DNA of 64,000 nucleotides, from contig CM040741.1 in the NCBI GenBank assembly GCA_022829145.1, positions 59,198,547 to 59,262,546 on the forward strand, written 5' to 3'. A program made the translations under genes and the position numbers. The DNA comes from Albula goreensis (Eukaryota; Chordata; Actinopteri; Albuliformes; Albulidae). How positions within the stretch are numbered: position 1 is the first letter of the stretch; each line of letters begins with the position of its first letter. Below the pieces are notes generated by a model, which saw nothing but the letters and a program-made list of their open reading frames with translations, was not told the DNA's origin and searched no databases. Shown here piece by piece: positions 13,478-26,300 of the stretch.

Positions 13478-15984
13478 GTTATCAGGAGTTATGATTTTTT
13501 CCATATGGAAAATATTTTTTTTCTTTTTATAATACTGTTCATTGCTTTAAATTATTCAAAAACAGGACAAGAAAAAACAAAGAGTTCCTCATATTTATAA
13601 TCAAGTTCAGTCAAAATGAAGACTAAATTGTCAGCACAAAGATGTTACAATTTTCCTTCAAGATTTGCCAGATTATGATGAGTAAAACTCTTTTTTTTTC
13701 CACCAGAAGACCACCATATCCTTCAACACCAGACTAAAAATTTCACTTGTCATACTGGTCAGTATGTGGAATGTGCTTTTGCTGGTTAAAGTGTAGAGGG
13801 GAATGCATTTTTCACAAACCTTCTGCAATGAACAGGCACAAGAAAATATGTGATATATCTGTGACATAAGCAAAAAATCAGTATTTCTAAATAAAAGGAG
13901 ATAATTAACATTATTATGTTAGAACAATACTCATGGATGTGGACACATGCACATACTGCATGTGAGTATGTGATATGTGAAAGATTATCATAGAATGAGT
14001 GTCATTAAACTCCATATTAAATCTACCAAGTCCCTTGAATCTATCTGCACAAGTTGCATTTCAGTACAAACATTTACCGCTGTTAAAAGGCAGCAACTTT
14101 AAGGTGCAACATATGCTTGTGGGCTCTGTTGAACGAATCCATTATGCACGACTTTGAAGCTTTCTCAGTTGCAATAACACCCATGAAGTGAGGATGACAG
14201 AGATGAGAACGTAAGATGTGATGGATTTCACCCTCCTGAAGCCCCTGTGGTGTGTGTGACCTCACAGCTGCAGTTGCCGGAGTTCTTTCCTGTTCCAGGA
14301 ACATTTTAAGAATTCTGACATTGCACAGGAGGGCTTCCTTTGAAGACAATTCTAAACATCATGTTTTTCCCATTATTGGGGATGTGCACCAGCAAACCAC
14401 AGTTCCTCTGGGAGCAACAATAGATATGTCTATTTTGATGCTTTGTGGGCAGTGTGTGCTTAATCAAAATAAAGTAAGCAAAATAAACTTTTGTATTTGT
14501 ATATGTTAGGCCTATATTTAAATCTAAATAAATACACTATTTTGAGTTCTGCTTGGGTAAAAAGAATTAAATCAGCTTGATTCTCTCATGCAGAAACTTA
14601 ATTTGTACCACCAAATTTAAATCACTTGGGTTTGGGGTTTATAAGTTATTATCACATCTGTGTCTTGGGCTGGAGGGTGGGGTGAGGGAAGGGGGTGAAT
14701 TACAGCCAGTAGGTCATGTGAGAATTTGTATCCTAAATTAACTAATGAAATAGTTCAAAGAGGTGTTGCAAGTTCTTGGTTGTGTTCTTTTCTGCACTGG
14801 CCCAAAAGCAGGCTTCAGTGAATTCATTTGAAATCCATAGGGGACTGTTACATTAAAAACACCTCTTAGAGGAAACAACCATGATTTAGGACTGAAGGGC
14901 TGTAATGTAGTGTAAAACAATTGCAATACACAACAGCGCCCTCTGATGGCAATTTAAGTTGATTATATGTTGTTGGCGTCCCTGTTATTTTATCTTGGCA
15001 AGACAAATGAAGACTGATTGCTGTATGACCGGAGCTCTCACCCAACAATAATGCACATCACCCATTTTTAAGCTAAAAGGAAGCCCATGCTTAGTCATTA
15101 TAGTCATATTTAACCCACATTTCAATGAAAGGAAATTGCAAATCAAATACTTGATATGAGACTCAGTGAAAAATGACCAAAAACTTTCAAACTATACCTA
15201 TGTTATTGTTTATTCTTATATACTATATAAACCATGGCACCTCTCAATAAGAAAGGAATGTTTTTTTTAGAATTTGCTACTATTCCAAGGGCTCACAGAA
15301 GAACCAAGGACTCATTTCAGATAGAATAGTTTCTTCCTTGGAATTATAAACTCTACACTTATGTGTAGATTTTTGCACATACATTTGTTGTGTTCATACT
15401 GTATGAAACAAAAATGAACATAGGAGTTTTATCTGTCCATTGTTCAATTTGGGTTGAAGTCTATTTAGGGACAAACTTGAGTCAGTGGGATTTATTTTTG
15501 ATATCATACAAATTGTCAGACAGGAATTTCAATCCTGCTTTTCATCCTGCTGAAAAGCCATGAAACTGAGACCACTCATTTAACCTTGTCTAGTTGTCAG
15601 GCTTTATTTCATTTCTGGAAACTGTGAATGTTCAGTAGTTATTCCTGATAAATTTCCATATGATTTGCATTTGCATTCGGCTGATGGGATATTGATTAAA
15701 GCTTGATATCAACTTGACCCATCAAATTGTACGTTTTAAATATTTAGGATTCATCACCTTTACAACGCTACCCATTGTATTGTGATTCACACACTTTTGT
15801 TATTATGTATAATAAACTCATACCCTATGCATTCTAACTCATAAAACTAACTCATAAAATTTCCATGGATGGAAGGGAACCTAGTCAAATGCTGTGTGTG
15901 TGTTTGTATGTGTGCATTTATTGTAAATATAAATAAAGGATGAATAAGAAGAATGCTGTGTCCTGCTTTGATGTTACGCACATC

Positions 15985-16152
15985 ACTGTGGTTAACTTTT
16001 TATGTGTACTCTTCTTCTATACATAGACATATAGGAGCAGTATGTCCCATTGATGTCTTTTGAGTGTGCGGTTTAAATTGTGGAGCCAGTCAAAGACTGC
16101 TTCTATATGTCTATGTATAGAAGAAGAGTTCACATTAAAGGTTAACCACAGT
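15985..16152. repeat. Fold-back element with about 50-bp imperfect arms
   Basis: The left arm (15985-16034) starts ACTGTGGTTAACTTTTTATG. The right arm (16103-16152) is its inverse with a few differences, including a shared 'ctcttcttctatacatagac' core. The 68-bp centre holds the first copy of a 51-bp direct repeat. This looks like a short non-autonomous element, but flanking duplications are not clear. Confidence 0.75.
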
Positions 16153-16234
16153 TACGTCACAGAAGACAGGCTTAGTAGTCATATATGTCCCATTGTTGTC
16201 TTTTGAGTGTGCGGTTTAAATTGTGGAGCCAGTC
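16041..16234 (+). repeat. 51-bp direct repeat, two copies (16041-16091 and 16184-16234)
   Basis: Both copies begin tatgtcccattg and end gtggagccagtc, and they differ at one position. The first lies inside the fold-back element. The second lies just beyond it, directly before an ATG microsatellite. Near identity implies a recent duplication of the element's centre. Confidence 0.9.
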
Positions 16235-16235
16235 T

Positions 16236-16236
<1 letters not shown>

Positions 16237-16293
<57 letters not shown>
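16237..16293. repeat. (GAT)n trinucleotide microsatellite
   Basis: 19 uninterrupted GAT/ATG units. The apparent poly-Ser frame on the minus strand is a repeat artefact. Confidence 0.97.
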
Positions 16294-19200
16294 AAGATGG
16301 GCAACATTGCTAATGTCACACTGATATGCAAAAGCAATTTTAAAAAAAGAAAACCAAATAAACCATGAAAAGGAAAAAGCAGTAGAAAATGCATGCTTTC
16401 CTTACCTCTTAAATCATACTTTTAATACTGGTTAATGGGCCATTCACATCAATCAAATAGCACTGAGTAACCTGTGTGACCTGAGTAAGCCTGAGTTAGC
16501 AGTGTCTGCATCATGCGGTATCTCTGCTTTTCTGTGATGTTTTTGGGAGGTGTAGCGTATAACTGTATAGCAGTGACAGATCATCCTCACTGAACGCACT
16601 CAAACCCAGCACTTACAAAATGAGCAGCTGGTGGCTCTGAAACATCAGAACATCTGCTATCAGCTATTCCTGCTTTCTTGCCTCCCTCAATGCTATTTGC
16701 TATGGCCCTGTCAGTAACAGAAGACAAATTTAGCGCTTGTTACAATGGAAATTGTACTTTCCCTGTGTACATATCAAACAAAAAGTAGAAGATGAATGTA
16801 AAAAAGAACTTCTCAGTGTTTGTACAATGATGTGTAGGACAACTGGAACAAGATGCAAGTCAGAGTTGCATGTGAAAAAGGATAGGCCTAAACAAATAAA
16901 CAATTCCAACCACAAGATCAAGCATCAAGAGGGATAGAGAGAGACTGTGATACTCAGCTTGACCCTGTCTTTCTCACATACATCCACCCTACCCACACAC
17001 ATACACTCACTTTGTAGTCTGCCCTGTGGGAGAATGACATGCCATCATCTGTGGGCTCAGTTTGTTATTATTCCCTAAAGGGGGAAATCACTCTGTCACC
17101 CACTGAAAACATTAATGGACAGAACTGTCTTACTACACCAGCACAGTGACAAGAGCAGCAGTATGACCACCATTCAGATGCTCTTATGAGAGCAGGTGCA
17201 GTGTTAACCCAATACATAATAACTGATCGTAATAAACAGGGTAAAACATTGTACAGATCCGGTACCAAACGGCAGTGAGAATAGTACACTGTATTAGCAG
17301 TCTGGATGAGCATTAGGCACCTGAAAGAGCACTGCAGGCTTTTAAATGTACCATGAACTGCTGTTTCTAGAGCTCTGCGTTCAGAGGTTTCTGGAAGAGG
17401 TCATGAGAGGGTGATGCAGACAGCTGTGTGGGAGGACTGCAGATTCTGCTTAGCGCTCTGCTGCTTCACTCTGCAACACCCCACCACCCCCCCTCCCCTT
17501 TTACCCATAGCTATTACCCATGCTAGTGCAAAACCAGCTACACATTCATCCTCATATAATCACAGATGCAATACATCACCTTTATGACCAGTTTTCCTGT
17601 AGATAACTGTCTCATGGCGTAGGAGCATATTGAAATTATGCAGCCCATTGTACTGCAGTGAATAATGTTAATTGAGTTAAAATGAGTTTTTTTCAGTGTT
17701 TGTCTTTATGGTTACTGCCCCTCGTTGCTGTAAATGCAGACATTACTCAGACTTTTTTCAGATGAGCAGGCTTCAGTATCTTTCCATGAAGCTCAGAGAA
17801 CTGTGGTCCGATGTTTTCTTGAACCCCATGAGTCATACGTCTCATTCTGCCACTGCCACAGCAGAGTGTACAGCAGACAGCAGCTCTGAGTCATAACTGG
17901 CAGTCAAAGGCAAGGGCTGTCACTGATAGAGCTGTCCACGGTCAGCCGCATGACGCCATGTCAAATTTCACACCTGCGTTTCCACGAGCATCTCCCAGAG
18001 ACATGCTGATTTCATTTGCTGTTGTTCTAGAGTTAGGAGAGTAACTCTGTATGTAATGGCAACCTTTCAGAGTGTGGGTGCATTATATTTTGTATACTAC
18101 TTACTGACAGCGCTGCCAATGTGACAACTTTTTTTGCTGTCTTTTAAACACTGTTATCAACTTTATGTCTAAAAATGAACTTGCAACAAATGCAACTACT
18201 TTTTTTGGTAAAAGCATTTTTGATGTAATGACATTACTATGTATCATCATATCATTAATACGCAAATTGGTCTTCTAGTGAGTCTACAAAATTAGATTTT
18301 GTAGATTCAGCTTATCCAATTCTTCACTGAGGCCCTTACCCACCCCGGCAGCCTTCAGTCTTTCCTGTAATATCCATCTACACTGGACCCTTCTGGAATG
18401 TACAGCTATGAACCAGCTCTCCACTGACCTTTCCTCTCCACTTCCATGTTATATAGTAAAGCACACACAGTAAGTGTAATGTTGGCCATTTAAAATAAAT
18501 CCTCAAATAAATCACTGGTAGACATGAAATACAAGATTTATCTCATGGCCCTGCCCACACTGTCACTTAATAACATTCACAAGCTGGAGTAGGCCACACT
18601 AATCTCAGAAACTCACAAAGCAGCTTGTGGGGAAATTCAGCTGGTGCATCCAGCACAGACATCCCAGCTTTGACCCTGCTGTCCTAGCTGGCACTGTTGA
18701 TTTTCTTCCATTCATAAGCACCGACATGCCCAACCTGAATTCTGAGAAGGTTTCTCCACAGAAATGGACACAAGCACACTGTGATGGGAGTATGCAGTGA
18801 CAGTGCTGATAGAGTACCCAGTCAGTCAGCATCAATAGAAATTAACTGTGTGTGAGTGGTACCAGAACTACACCTCAATGTTAACAGGACTGCCCAATGT
18901 ATATACTTGAGCAACCGGGATGTACGCTGCTATGCTGTTAATGTGGCATTATCAGTGAAGTCAGTGTTCCATAGTTGGCTACATCACCGAGTTTGGCCCT
19001 GTTCAGTAGTGCAGCACCTCAAGATGCATCTGTGCAGCTGATAACTGATTTCCGTGAGTATACAGCTGAAGAAACACACGAGATTAGACAACAAAGTTGT
19101 GCAGAATAGAAAAGGAGGAAACTGAAGTATCTAACTCTGTCAACAGAATGCTATCTGTAATGTTATTAAACTGAGGAAGAGACCAGAGGAGTTAGCAGAA

Positions 19201-21250
19201 GAACTGTTTTTGTACCGTTTCTCAGCAGTTCCTTGTTCTCATTCTGGTTATCGGTATCGGACACACTTCATAGATATTCTGAGAAAACAAGAGGGAACTT
19301 GGGGAAGACCAGCCAAAAATAATTCAACAACTTCTCTCACAACAATTGCCATTGCAGAACATAGGTTGAATTCAAAGGCTCAACCTAAGTCTCTTTGTGT
19401 TATCCTTTAGTCTACTTTTTTAAATCAGACATGATTCATGGTTCATATTGGGTGTTATTGCAAATTTTACAAATAATGAAGATCTGTAATGGGGATATGT
19501 TTTGAGAGATGAAGTGACCACTTACCTTACCTCTTATTCATGTACACAGCGTTAGATTCAAAGAATACACCTTCTGCAATGGGCACGACTGAGGGAAATG
19601 AAGCAGATTGCAGAAGACTATAGTTATGATTTAGAGCCCGTCCTGTTACCTGATCTGAGTGGATTTTGAAAATATATGAATGTGCATGAGCTATGTGCTT
19701 CAAGCAGGACATGATTAGTGTCCCATTCTCTTTTGAACCAATAGTAAGCTTTACTACAGGGGCTGTACAAAATAGTGGAAATCCTTGAAGACAACTGATG
19801 CACATAAAATTTGGCCTCCAGCCATTCGACCCCTTTCAAAATCTGTTAGAACCCTTATGCAGGTCTCTTTTATAGTAGAAAAATATTGGTAATTAGTTTT
19901 GACCTCAGTATGAAGCATGTGCGTACTCATTTTTCATTACAGTTTAGTCACTTAACCTTTAACTTTTAGTCACTTAAGTCCTAAAGGGGGTTTCCTTTAT
20001 TTTGTCTGTCCTAGGTACATGTTCATGTTAATGACAGTTGACTGACACAATGAGCTGCACGATGCTGGGAAACCCATTAAAAAGAATGAATTAACTGTAT
20101 TTTCCAAGAATGCAATGCAACAGAACAAACAATTGTTTTGCCTAATACATAGGATTTAGGAATACACGACTGTTTCTTTATTACATATCCCGGTGGAATA
20201 CTAGCATTTCCTCTGCAGTTTGAAAGTCGAGACAAATCTGTAACTTAAAAACGCCAACGCTGCCTTATCTGGCCTGCCGTGGGCCTCCTTCCTCTGCGTC
20301 AGCTCTGGAAGACCACTACATCAGCTGGCACATACAAAACATTCAAAAGCTGCTTGAATTTCTTTATGGAAAATTAATTATTGTAAAGACCAACATGTAT
20401 TTAAGGTGCTACAGTATAAAATCAAAGTAAGTGTAAAAAATATTCTTTACATCCCAAAAATAATGTAAAAAGTGTTGAGACAGACAGAATACAATTTAGG
20501 TCTGATAGACAGAATGAATGAGACAGATTTAAGGTTTCTCAAGGTTTTTTTCAGAACAAACTTGATTCTAACTACTGGCTGATTAAATTATAAACACCTG
20601 TGTAATTTGCTAGATCAATCATTTCTACAGTTTATACATCAAACATTGACAATACAATTTACAGTTCTCTGTTTACAACCGTCATAATGTTCATAATGAC
20701 TTAGGAGTTATTTTGAAATGTAATATTTTACACTACAATAGGTACTTTTGAGGCAAAAGTAAAAAGACTTTTTTTTTTAAGAGTGCTCAGTTTAATGGTA
20801 AACAATGAATTATCTAAAAATGTAAATGTTCATCTTTCTGCATCTTCACAAAGTATCGCTTCTACTGTATTCCTCAAAACAGAAAGCACTGACAGATAGA
20901 GGTCCCAGATTCAGACAGATTACCCTGCGCCCTCACAGAGATAATGTGCTCTTTCTTTTGCACTTCCCCCAAAAGTCTCATTCATGTGCACACATGTGCT
21001 TTCTGGGAACTAAAGGGTGTCTGAGAAGTGACATTAGTGCCCTATTGCCATTTCAGAGGCCACCGCATTAACAGCATGGCAACATAACCCAGGCCACAAT
21101 GCTAACAACTCGAATGCAACAAATTGTTTTTTATTCACATGTTACATAATGTGTTCCTGAAACTATTTGACAATGCTTTCAATAACAACATTTGGCCTAA
21201 TAAACAACCTGTGGGTTGTCTGTTGGGCTCCAGCCCAACACCCACCCTCC
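16294..21250. other. Intergenic, no gene seen
   Basis: No recognisable exon on either strand. A C-rich run at 17474-17510 would be G-quadruplex-prone on the minus strand. GC-richer patches (for example 17800-18000 and 18600-18830) might be regulatory. IQGAP2 exons, expected near here by human synteny, were not found, but short exons could escape visual search. Confidence 0.45.
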
Positions 21251-21552
21251 CCCTGAGGCAGATGAAAGTTCAGAGACTGGAAAGTTGACGCAGTGAAGAG
21301 GAATTTAGCTGCGCACCCGCCTCCTCCTCATGCAGCTGTGAAAGCGAATACGAGGGCTGTGCGTCAGTCTCAGACACCAGGCTGATCTCTGTGCTCACAG
21401 GAACATAACAAACTTAGCACTGGACAAAGCAACAACTCAAACAGGAGAATCCAGCTCTGTGGAGACATGTGAACGAGCAGTGGGTGGGCACACACAAAGA
21501 CAGGCAGTCCTGAGTGCAGAGCAAAGCATCTGTAAGACAAAGAGGAGAAGAA
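21250..21552 (+). promoter_or_regulatory. F2RL2 5' flank: presumed promoter and 5'UTR
   Basis: A GC-richer stretch directly before the F2RL2 ATG with C-rich and E-box-like (CAGCTG) motifs and no clear TATA box. The start site cannot be located. A GTG at 21514 is in frame with the gene but is not preferred over the ATG at 21553. Confidence 0.3.
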
Positions 21553-21622
21553 ATGTGGAGGAAAACGCTGCTGATATTTCTTCTGTCTCTTGTGGTGCTG
21601 GATGTATCAGTCCAAGCCAGAG
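21553..21622 (+). CDS. F2RL2: F2RL2 coding exon 1 (signal peptide)
   Basis: The ATG at 21553 has A at -3 and opens MWRKTLLIFLLSLVVLDVSV, a clear signal peptide. The exon ends after 23 codons plus one base, at G|GTAAGA (donor 21623). Phase 1, as in F2R exon 1. Confidence 0.92.
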
Positions 21623-23087
21623 GTAAGAATGATTTACTATCTTATCAAAGACTCCATTTCAAAGAAAACACATTTCATTTAAAACGTGACACACAAATGC
21701 AAATATGGTTAGGTTTTTAACGTGTGCATTTCGATTTTTGAGGTAAACTGAAAGAGATCCTCTCCAGTCATATGAAATATGAACATTTTGCTCCAGAATT
21801 TGTTGTACAGCATTTGGTTAGAATGTAATGCATTCAGTATCAATAATGTAGTCTAATACTCTCACGTTTCCTCTTTTGCAGAATTGTGACATACAATATA
21901 TAATTAAAACTCTTGAAATGAATCATTCTTTTATCTTTTTAAAACCATATTGTATCCTGTGATTTTATACCCCTCATTAATAACTTTGTTTGTTTTTGTG
22001 AACAGGGAATAAAACAAGAAAGGAAAAACAAAGAAAAACAAACATTACAGAAACTTTACGTCCAAGATCCTTCTTTGGGGAGAAAATACCAATTGCAACC
22101 TTAATGCCAGTAAACTGGACAAACAAAGACAACTCTTCTTCCTTTTCTACCAGTTTCCCCCCGGAGCTGGCGTTGAAGGTCAATGGCACGGCCGATTACT
22201 TCAGAGGTGCCCTGAGCACCCGGGTCATCCCTGCTATCTACATGGTGGCCGTTGTCATAGGGATACCCTCCAATGCCATGATTTTGGGGGTAATCATCAC
22301 TAAAGCCAAAGCGTTCTCCTCGGCCATCCTGTACTTCAGCCTGGCCCTGTCTGACCTCCTTTTCCTGCTGACCTTGGTGCTCAAGGCGCACTATCACTTC
22401 AATGGAAACCACTGGGTGTTCGGAGAGGCTGCGTGCAAGGCTGTCACTGCCTGTTTCTATGGAAATGTCTACTGCTCCATCCACACGCTCATGTGCATCA
22501 GCGTCAAGCGCTACCTGGCCATCGTCCACCCTTTCACCTACAGGAGCCTGCCTAAACACTCCTGCACAGCCTGGAGCAGCTTAATTGTGTGGGTCATGTT
22601 CTTCGTCGCCATGGTTCCCACCCTCCTCATACGCCAGACATACCGTCTCAGTCTAGGGATCACCACCTGCAGCGATGTTCTCCCCCTGAGCGAGGGACCC
22701 TACTCTTTCCTGCCTTACTATAAGCTCACCCTAATTTGTGTGGGGTTCTTTGTACCCTTTGTAGTCACAGTCTTCTCCTATGTTTCCATAATCCGTGAGC
22801 TAAACAAATCACACAGTGACTGGATGTACTATATCAAAATGAGCACCCTGGTATTCATTATATTCACAATATGCTTCACACCCAGCAATGTGATCCACTT
22901 CATTCATTATGTGAAACTGTACACCAGTGGAGAGGAACATTTCTTCATCTACTACAATGTGACCATGTGCTTGTGTGGCCTGCATAGCTGTTTGGACCCT
23001 TTTCTGTTCTCCCTCATGTCCAGATCAATGGGCTCAAAGCTCTACTTCATGACATTCAAAGGAAAAACCTTCAGCATTTCTACCTGA
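21553..23087 (+). CDS. F2RL2: Protease-activated receptor 3, complete two-exon gene
   Basis: Cell-surface seven-helix receptor cut by thrombin-type proteases. In mammals PAR3 signals weakly and serves as a cofactor for other PARs. Join is 21553..21622,22006..23087, 1152 nt, 383 aa. A signal peptide (residues 1-22) precedes a basic propeptide (for example KTRKEKQRK, 26-34) and LRPR/SFFGEK, with cleavage expected after Arg44. Sequons lie at Asn36, Asn60, Asn66 and Asn83. PAR hallmarks are ITTCSDVL (242-249) and Cys167/Cys245. RYLAIVHPFTYR and the TM6-TM7 text closely match PAR3. The DRY-type position reads VKRY (Lys191), and the TM7 motif is DPFLF (354-358) with Phe in place of Tyr. No acidic hirudin-like patch follows the cleavage site. 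The cytoplasmic tail is very short. Divergent from F2R. Confidence 0.93.
21623..22005 (+). other. F2RL2 intron 1
   Basis: 383-nt intron, GTAAGA donor and GTGAACAG acceptor, phase 1. AT-rich with nothing else recognised. Confidence 0.88.
22006..23087 (+). CDS. F2RL2: F2RL2 coding exon 2 (cleavage site and seven-helix domain)
   Basis: Begins GGAAT after AACAG and completes a Gly codon. It carries the basic propeptide, the LRPR/SFFGE site and all seven membrane segments, and ends at TGA after ...KTFSIST. Uninterrupted frame. An antisense open frame at 22101-22559 is a shadow of this exon. Confidence 0.94.
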
Positions 23088-23355
23088 ATGAAAATGAACC
23101 ATCCAAAAGCTAATTCTTAAAAATTTTTACACAAGCCTTTTCACTGGAAACAGTACAACGGGTTTCTCAATAATCTCAGGTATTCATATGGAAATAATAT
23201 ATTGTATATATTCAGAATTGTATTCTTTACTTTTTTAGTTATGTTTGTATTGTTGCATTCTATTTTTTCATAGGTTTGAAACATAAAATATTGTGAATTC
23301 AACAAACGTGTCAGTCCTTTTACAGTGGCTCTGCTTCTATAACCATTGAATCATG

Positions 23356-23361
23356 ATTAAA
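23356..23361 (+). terminator. Candidate F2RL2 polyadenylation signal (ATTAAA)
   Basis: ATTAAA about 270 nt after the F2RL2 stop, the first good hexamer on the plus strand. Weak evidence in AT-rich DNA. An AATAAA near 24314 is an alternative. Confidence 0.3.
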
Positions 23362-26300
23362 AAAAATGTTTCAAGTGGAAACTGTCTTGAACAGGCTTAA
23401 GGATTTTTATGCAATACTGTTTTCTAAAAATGAGATTCTTTTCTGGTCAGGTTTCTTTTGTTTCACTACCCAGCTCTGAGCCACCGTACTGACTTTGTAC
23501 AATGTGAAGCTATCTATTCTCGTTACTTCCTGTTGTTGTTTCCTGTTGAGCTGAAACCCATCAGTAATTTAAAAAACACATATATGCTGCCATGCTATCA
23601 ATATGAACAAAACAAACAACAACAAAAAAAAACCCAACACTGTCAGCATTTCCATTTCCTGGGCAGGTGATATCTCTCTCATCTGTGGGAGAAAATAACC
23701 CAGAGCCCAGACACACTCAGACTCAACAGCCTATTCACTGTCAGTGTCCACTTCCTATCCAGCAAGAGACAGCGCACATCCAGTGAGTGTCATGAGTCAC
23801 AGAGAGTGCAATGGTGGGATTAATCAGAAACAAAGCTGACAGAGCAGTTTTCTGTCATAGAGGCTTACAGTGAACTCTGCATTTGTTGATGTGAAAGAAT
23901 ACTGTCGGTGCTACTGGAAAAACAATCATAAGTGGTGTAGTCAGATAAAAGTGATGCAGAAACAGCTTCCTGTTTGTTTGGGTGGTGATGATGCATATCA
24001 GCTTATAACAAGCAGTGGTGTGTTTCTTACACAAGATACCTGACAGAAAGTTATCTGACAATGTGCAGCAAATGTCTGAAAGTGCCTTCAAAAGATAGAA
24101 GTAGTTGGCAACATGGTGAAGACCTGCCCAGGGCAGCCGAAGGTACTGGAAATAAGAAGCGTATTCGTGAGAGCTGTAATATAGATCGTGTTCTCCATTA
24201 TGGCAAAACTGGCCAAGCTGCCCTATGCCATTTTCAATGCTGTATCTTTACAAAAGCAATCAAATTACTTAATGTTTGTTTTTTTCTTAAATAAGACACA
24301 CTTGTGATACAAAATAAATACTTGTTTATTTTCGCTCAACATTTCTAACTAGCTGTGTCTAAAACTGTTAAGTGAAAAAAAATCAATAAGCATTTTAAAG
24401 CTTTGAGAGTAAATGTATATCACTGAACATGCTGAAGAAAAATACAGTCAAAGGTCCAAACAAGGCAGTTTCAGACTGATACATTCAGACCCTGCCCTAG
24501 GTATGGCTTTCTCAACAACAGGAAGTACTGCCTAAAATGCAGTTGAATAGGAAAAATATCTAAGTAGCAAAATCAGCTGCCCAATAAATGGAATCCATAT
24601 TGATTAGTTTGCATTTGTACAAACAGTAAAAATCAATGTGGAAACAGGCATTGCTGGCAGCCATCACAAATCAGCCAAATTCTGGTTCATTGAGCTGAGG
24701 GGAAACATTACCAGTCACAACTATAGTTACATCTGATAAGAGATTCACAAGAGATGGGCTCCATGCAACTGGACACATGCCAGTGATGTTCTTTTCAAGT
24801 CTGGAGAAGAATATGAACATAAATGTGTTTCAGCTTAATTTATTCAATATGATTAGCTCCAGTGATGCAGCCAGCTACAGTTGACCGAAGGTTCTGAACA
24901 GTCAGCTGTACTTGCAGAATCTTGAGAAAAGTGCAGTGATTGGCAGTTGCTTTCTTGAAGGTGGTTCCACTCGTTAAAGAGGCGTTAGTTTCCTCTTGTC
25001 AGTGTAGCTGATGCAGCAGGAGATCAGTCACAAAGCCAGTAAATTCTTTCATGTAGGAGTTTGGCTACATTAAGCAGCCACACTTTTAATTCAGTAAATT
25101 ATCAAAATATTTTTTTCAGTCCATTTTTACACAGGCAGCAACAGATGGTGTAACACATTTTTATATTTTAGGCCAATGCGTCACCACTCATACCTATATG
25201 ATATATATCACATCTATATGTGCTACAACACCAAACTAAAGACTCATTCACCCCTGGTATGAGCTCAGAGAGATGAGGATGACATAGTTTCTTGTGCTAT
25301 GATTTATTTTTTATTTTTGCCCAGTTTTTACTTTTTATTTACCCATGTGCAGTTTCTCATATCGATATAATATGTGCAATGTTTTCATGACATGATACAA
25401 CAGAACATCCATATCATTATTTAAAAAATTATTTAAACAGATGTAACAGTCAGTTTTCTCAGCTCAAAACAACTTGAGTCAAAATATTCAACAGATTTTA
25501 AATATTTATATATAATATATATTTATGGCAAAAACACCTTTGATAAAATAAAAAAATAGTATCATGATGATGCTCCTTTTAAATAGCATAATTAAATAAG
25601 CATTTTTATTAAAGGTAAGATAGTAATTCAATGGAAAGAACAGAACAGGTAGGAATGCTCACTGTTCTTTCTCCTCAAAAAAACCGAACATCCTGAGACA
25701 AAAACTAGGAGGAGAAAAACAACTGCTGAAATAAAAAAAAAACATAAAAACAAAAAGGCAGCTGAGTAAAGAAAAAGGAAGACAAGGGTGAATCAAAATG
25801 GTTAGATAAGAGTGTGGGAGAGGGTGTCAGCGCACAAGAAAAGATCGCTTGTGGGGGAAGGGTGGAGGTAATGGTTTTTACATACTATAACTTCAGAACT
25901 CCAAACCTGCTGCAGAGTAAAACGTGATACCATCTGCCCACAGAGTTAGTCTTGCACAGACAGGAGGCAGAGGAGAACTCTTCATACCACAGTTAGCTCT
26001 TTGGTGGTCCAGGCTGGAGATCTGATCATAGTCTGATCATAGACACAACCTGCCGGCCACAAAAACAGAGTGAATTCAGAGTTGATTCAGACGCCATTGT
26101 CAATTGTTATATATTTCATAAAAAAAATACCATCCTTTCCTGTCACATCGCTTACCCCACACAATTTTGGATTTTTAGACTTATTGAAAACATATAGATG
26201 TTTTAACTGAGATACAAAATAAGGCTTGTGGTGAAAGGAGAGTTGATTAGGTGAGTATATCCGTCTGTCAAACCTCTTGGAAAAAACTCCATATGTGTGA

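Larger units (their letters stand above)
12717..15984. other. Intergenic, no gene seen
   Basis: AT-rich. It contains a diverged direct repeat pair (13079-13128 and 13427-13477). A shorter shared phrase 'atgaagactaaatt' occurs near 12743 and 13616, which hints at an old repeated unit. No open frame with family resemblance. Confidence 0.5.

Noticed and set aside
21514-21552. In-frame GTG extension upstream of the F2RL2 ATG
   Set aside because: The ATG at 21553 begins directly at a good signal peptide. The extension would put 13 polar residues before it.
22101-22559. 152-codon minus-strand open frame
   Set aside because: Antisense shadow of F2RL2 exon 2.
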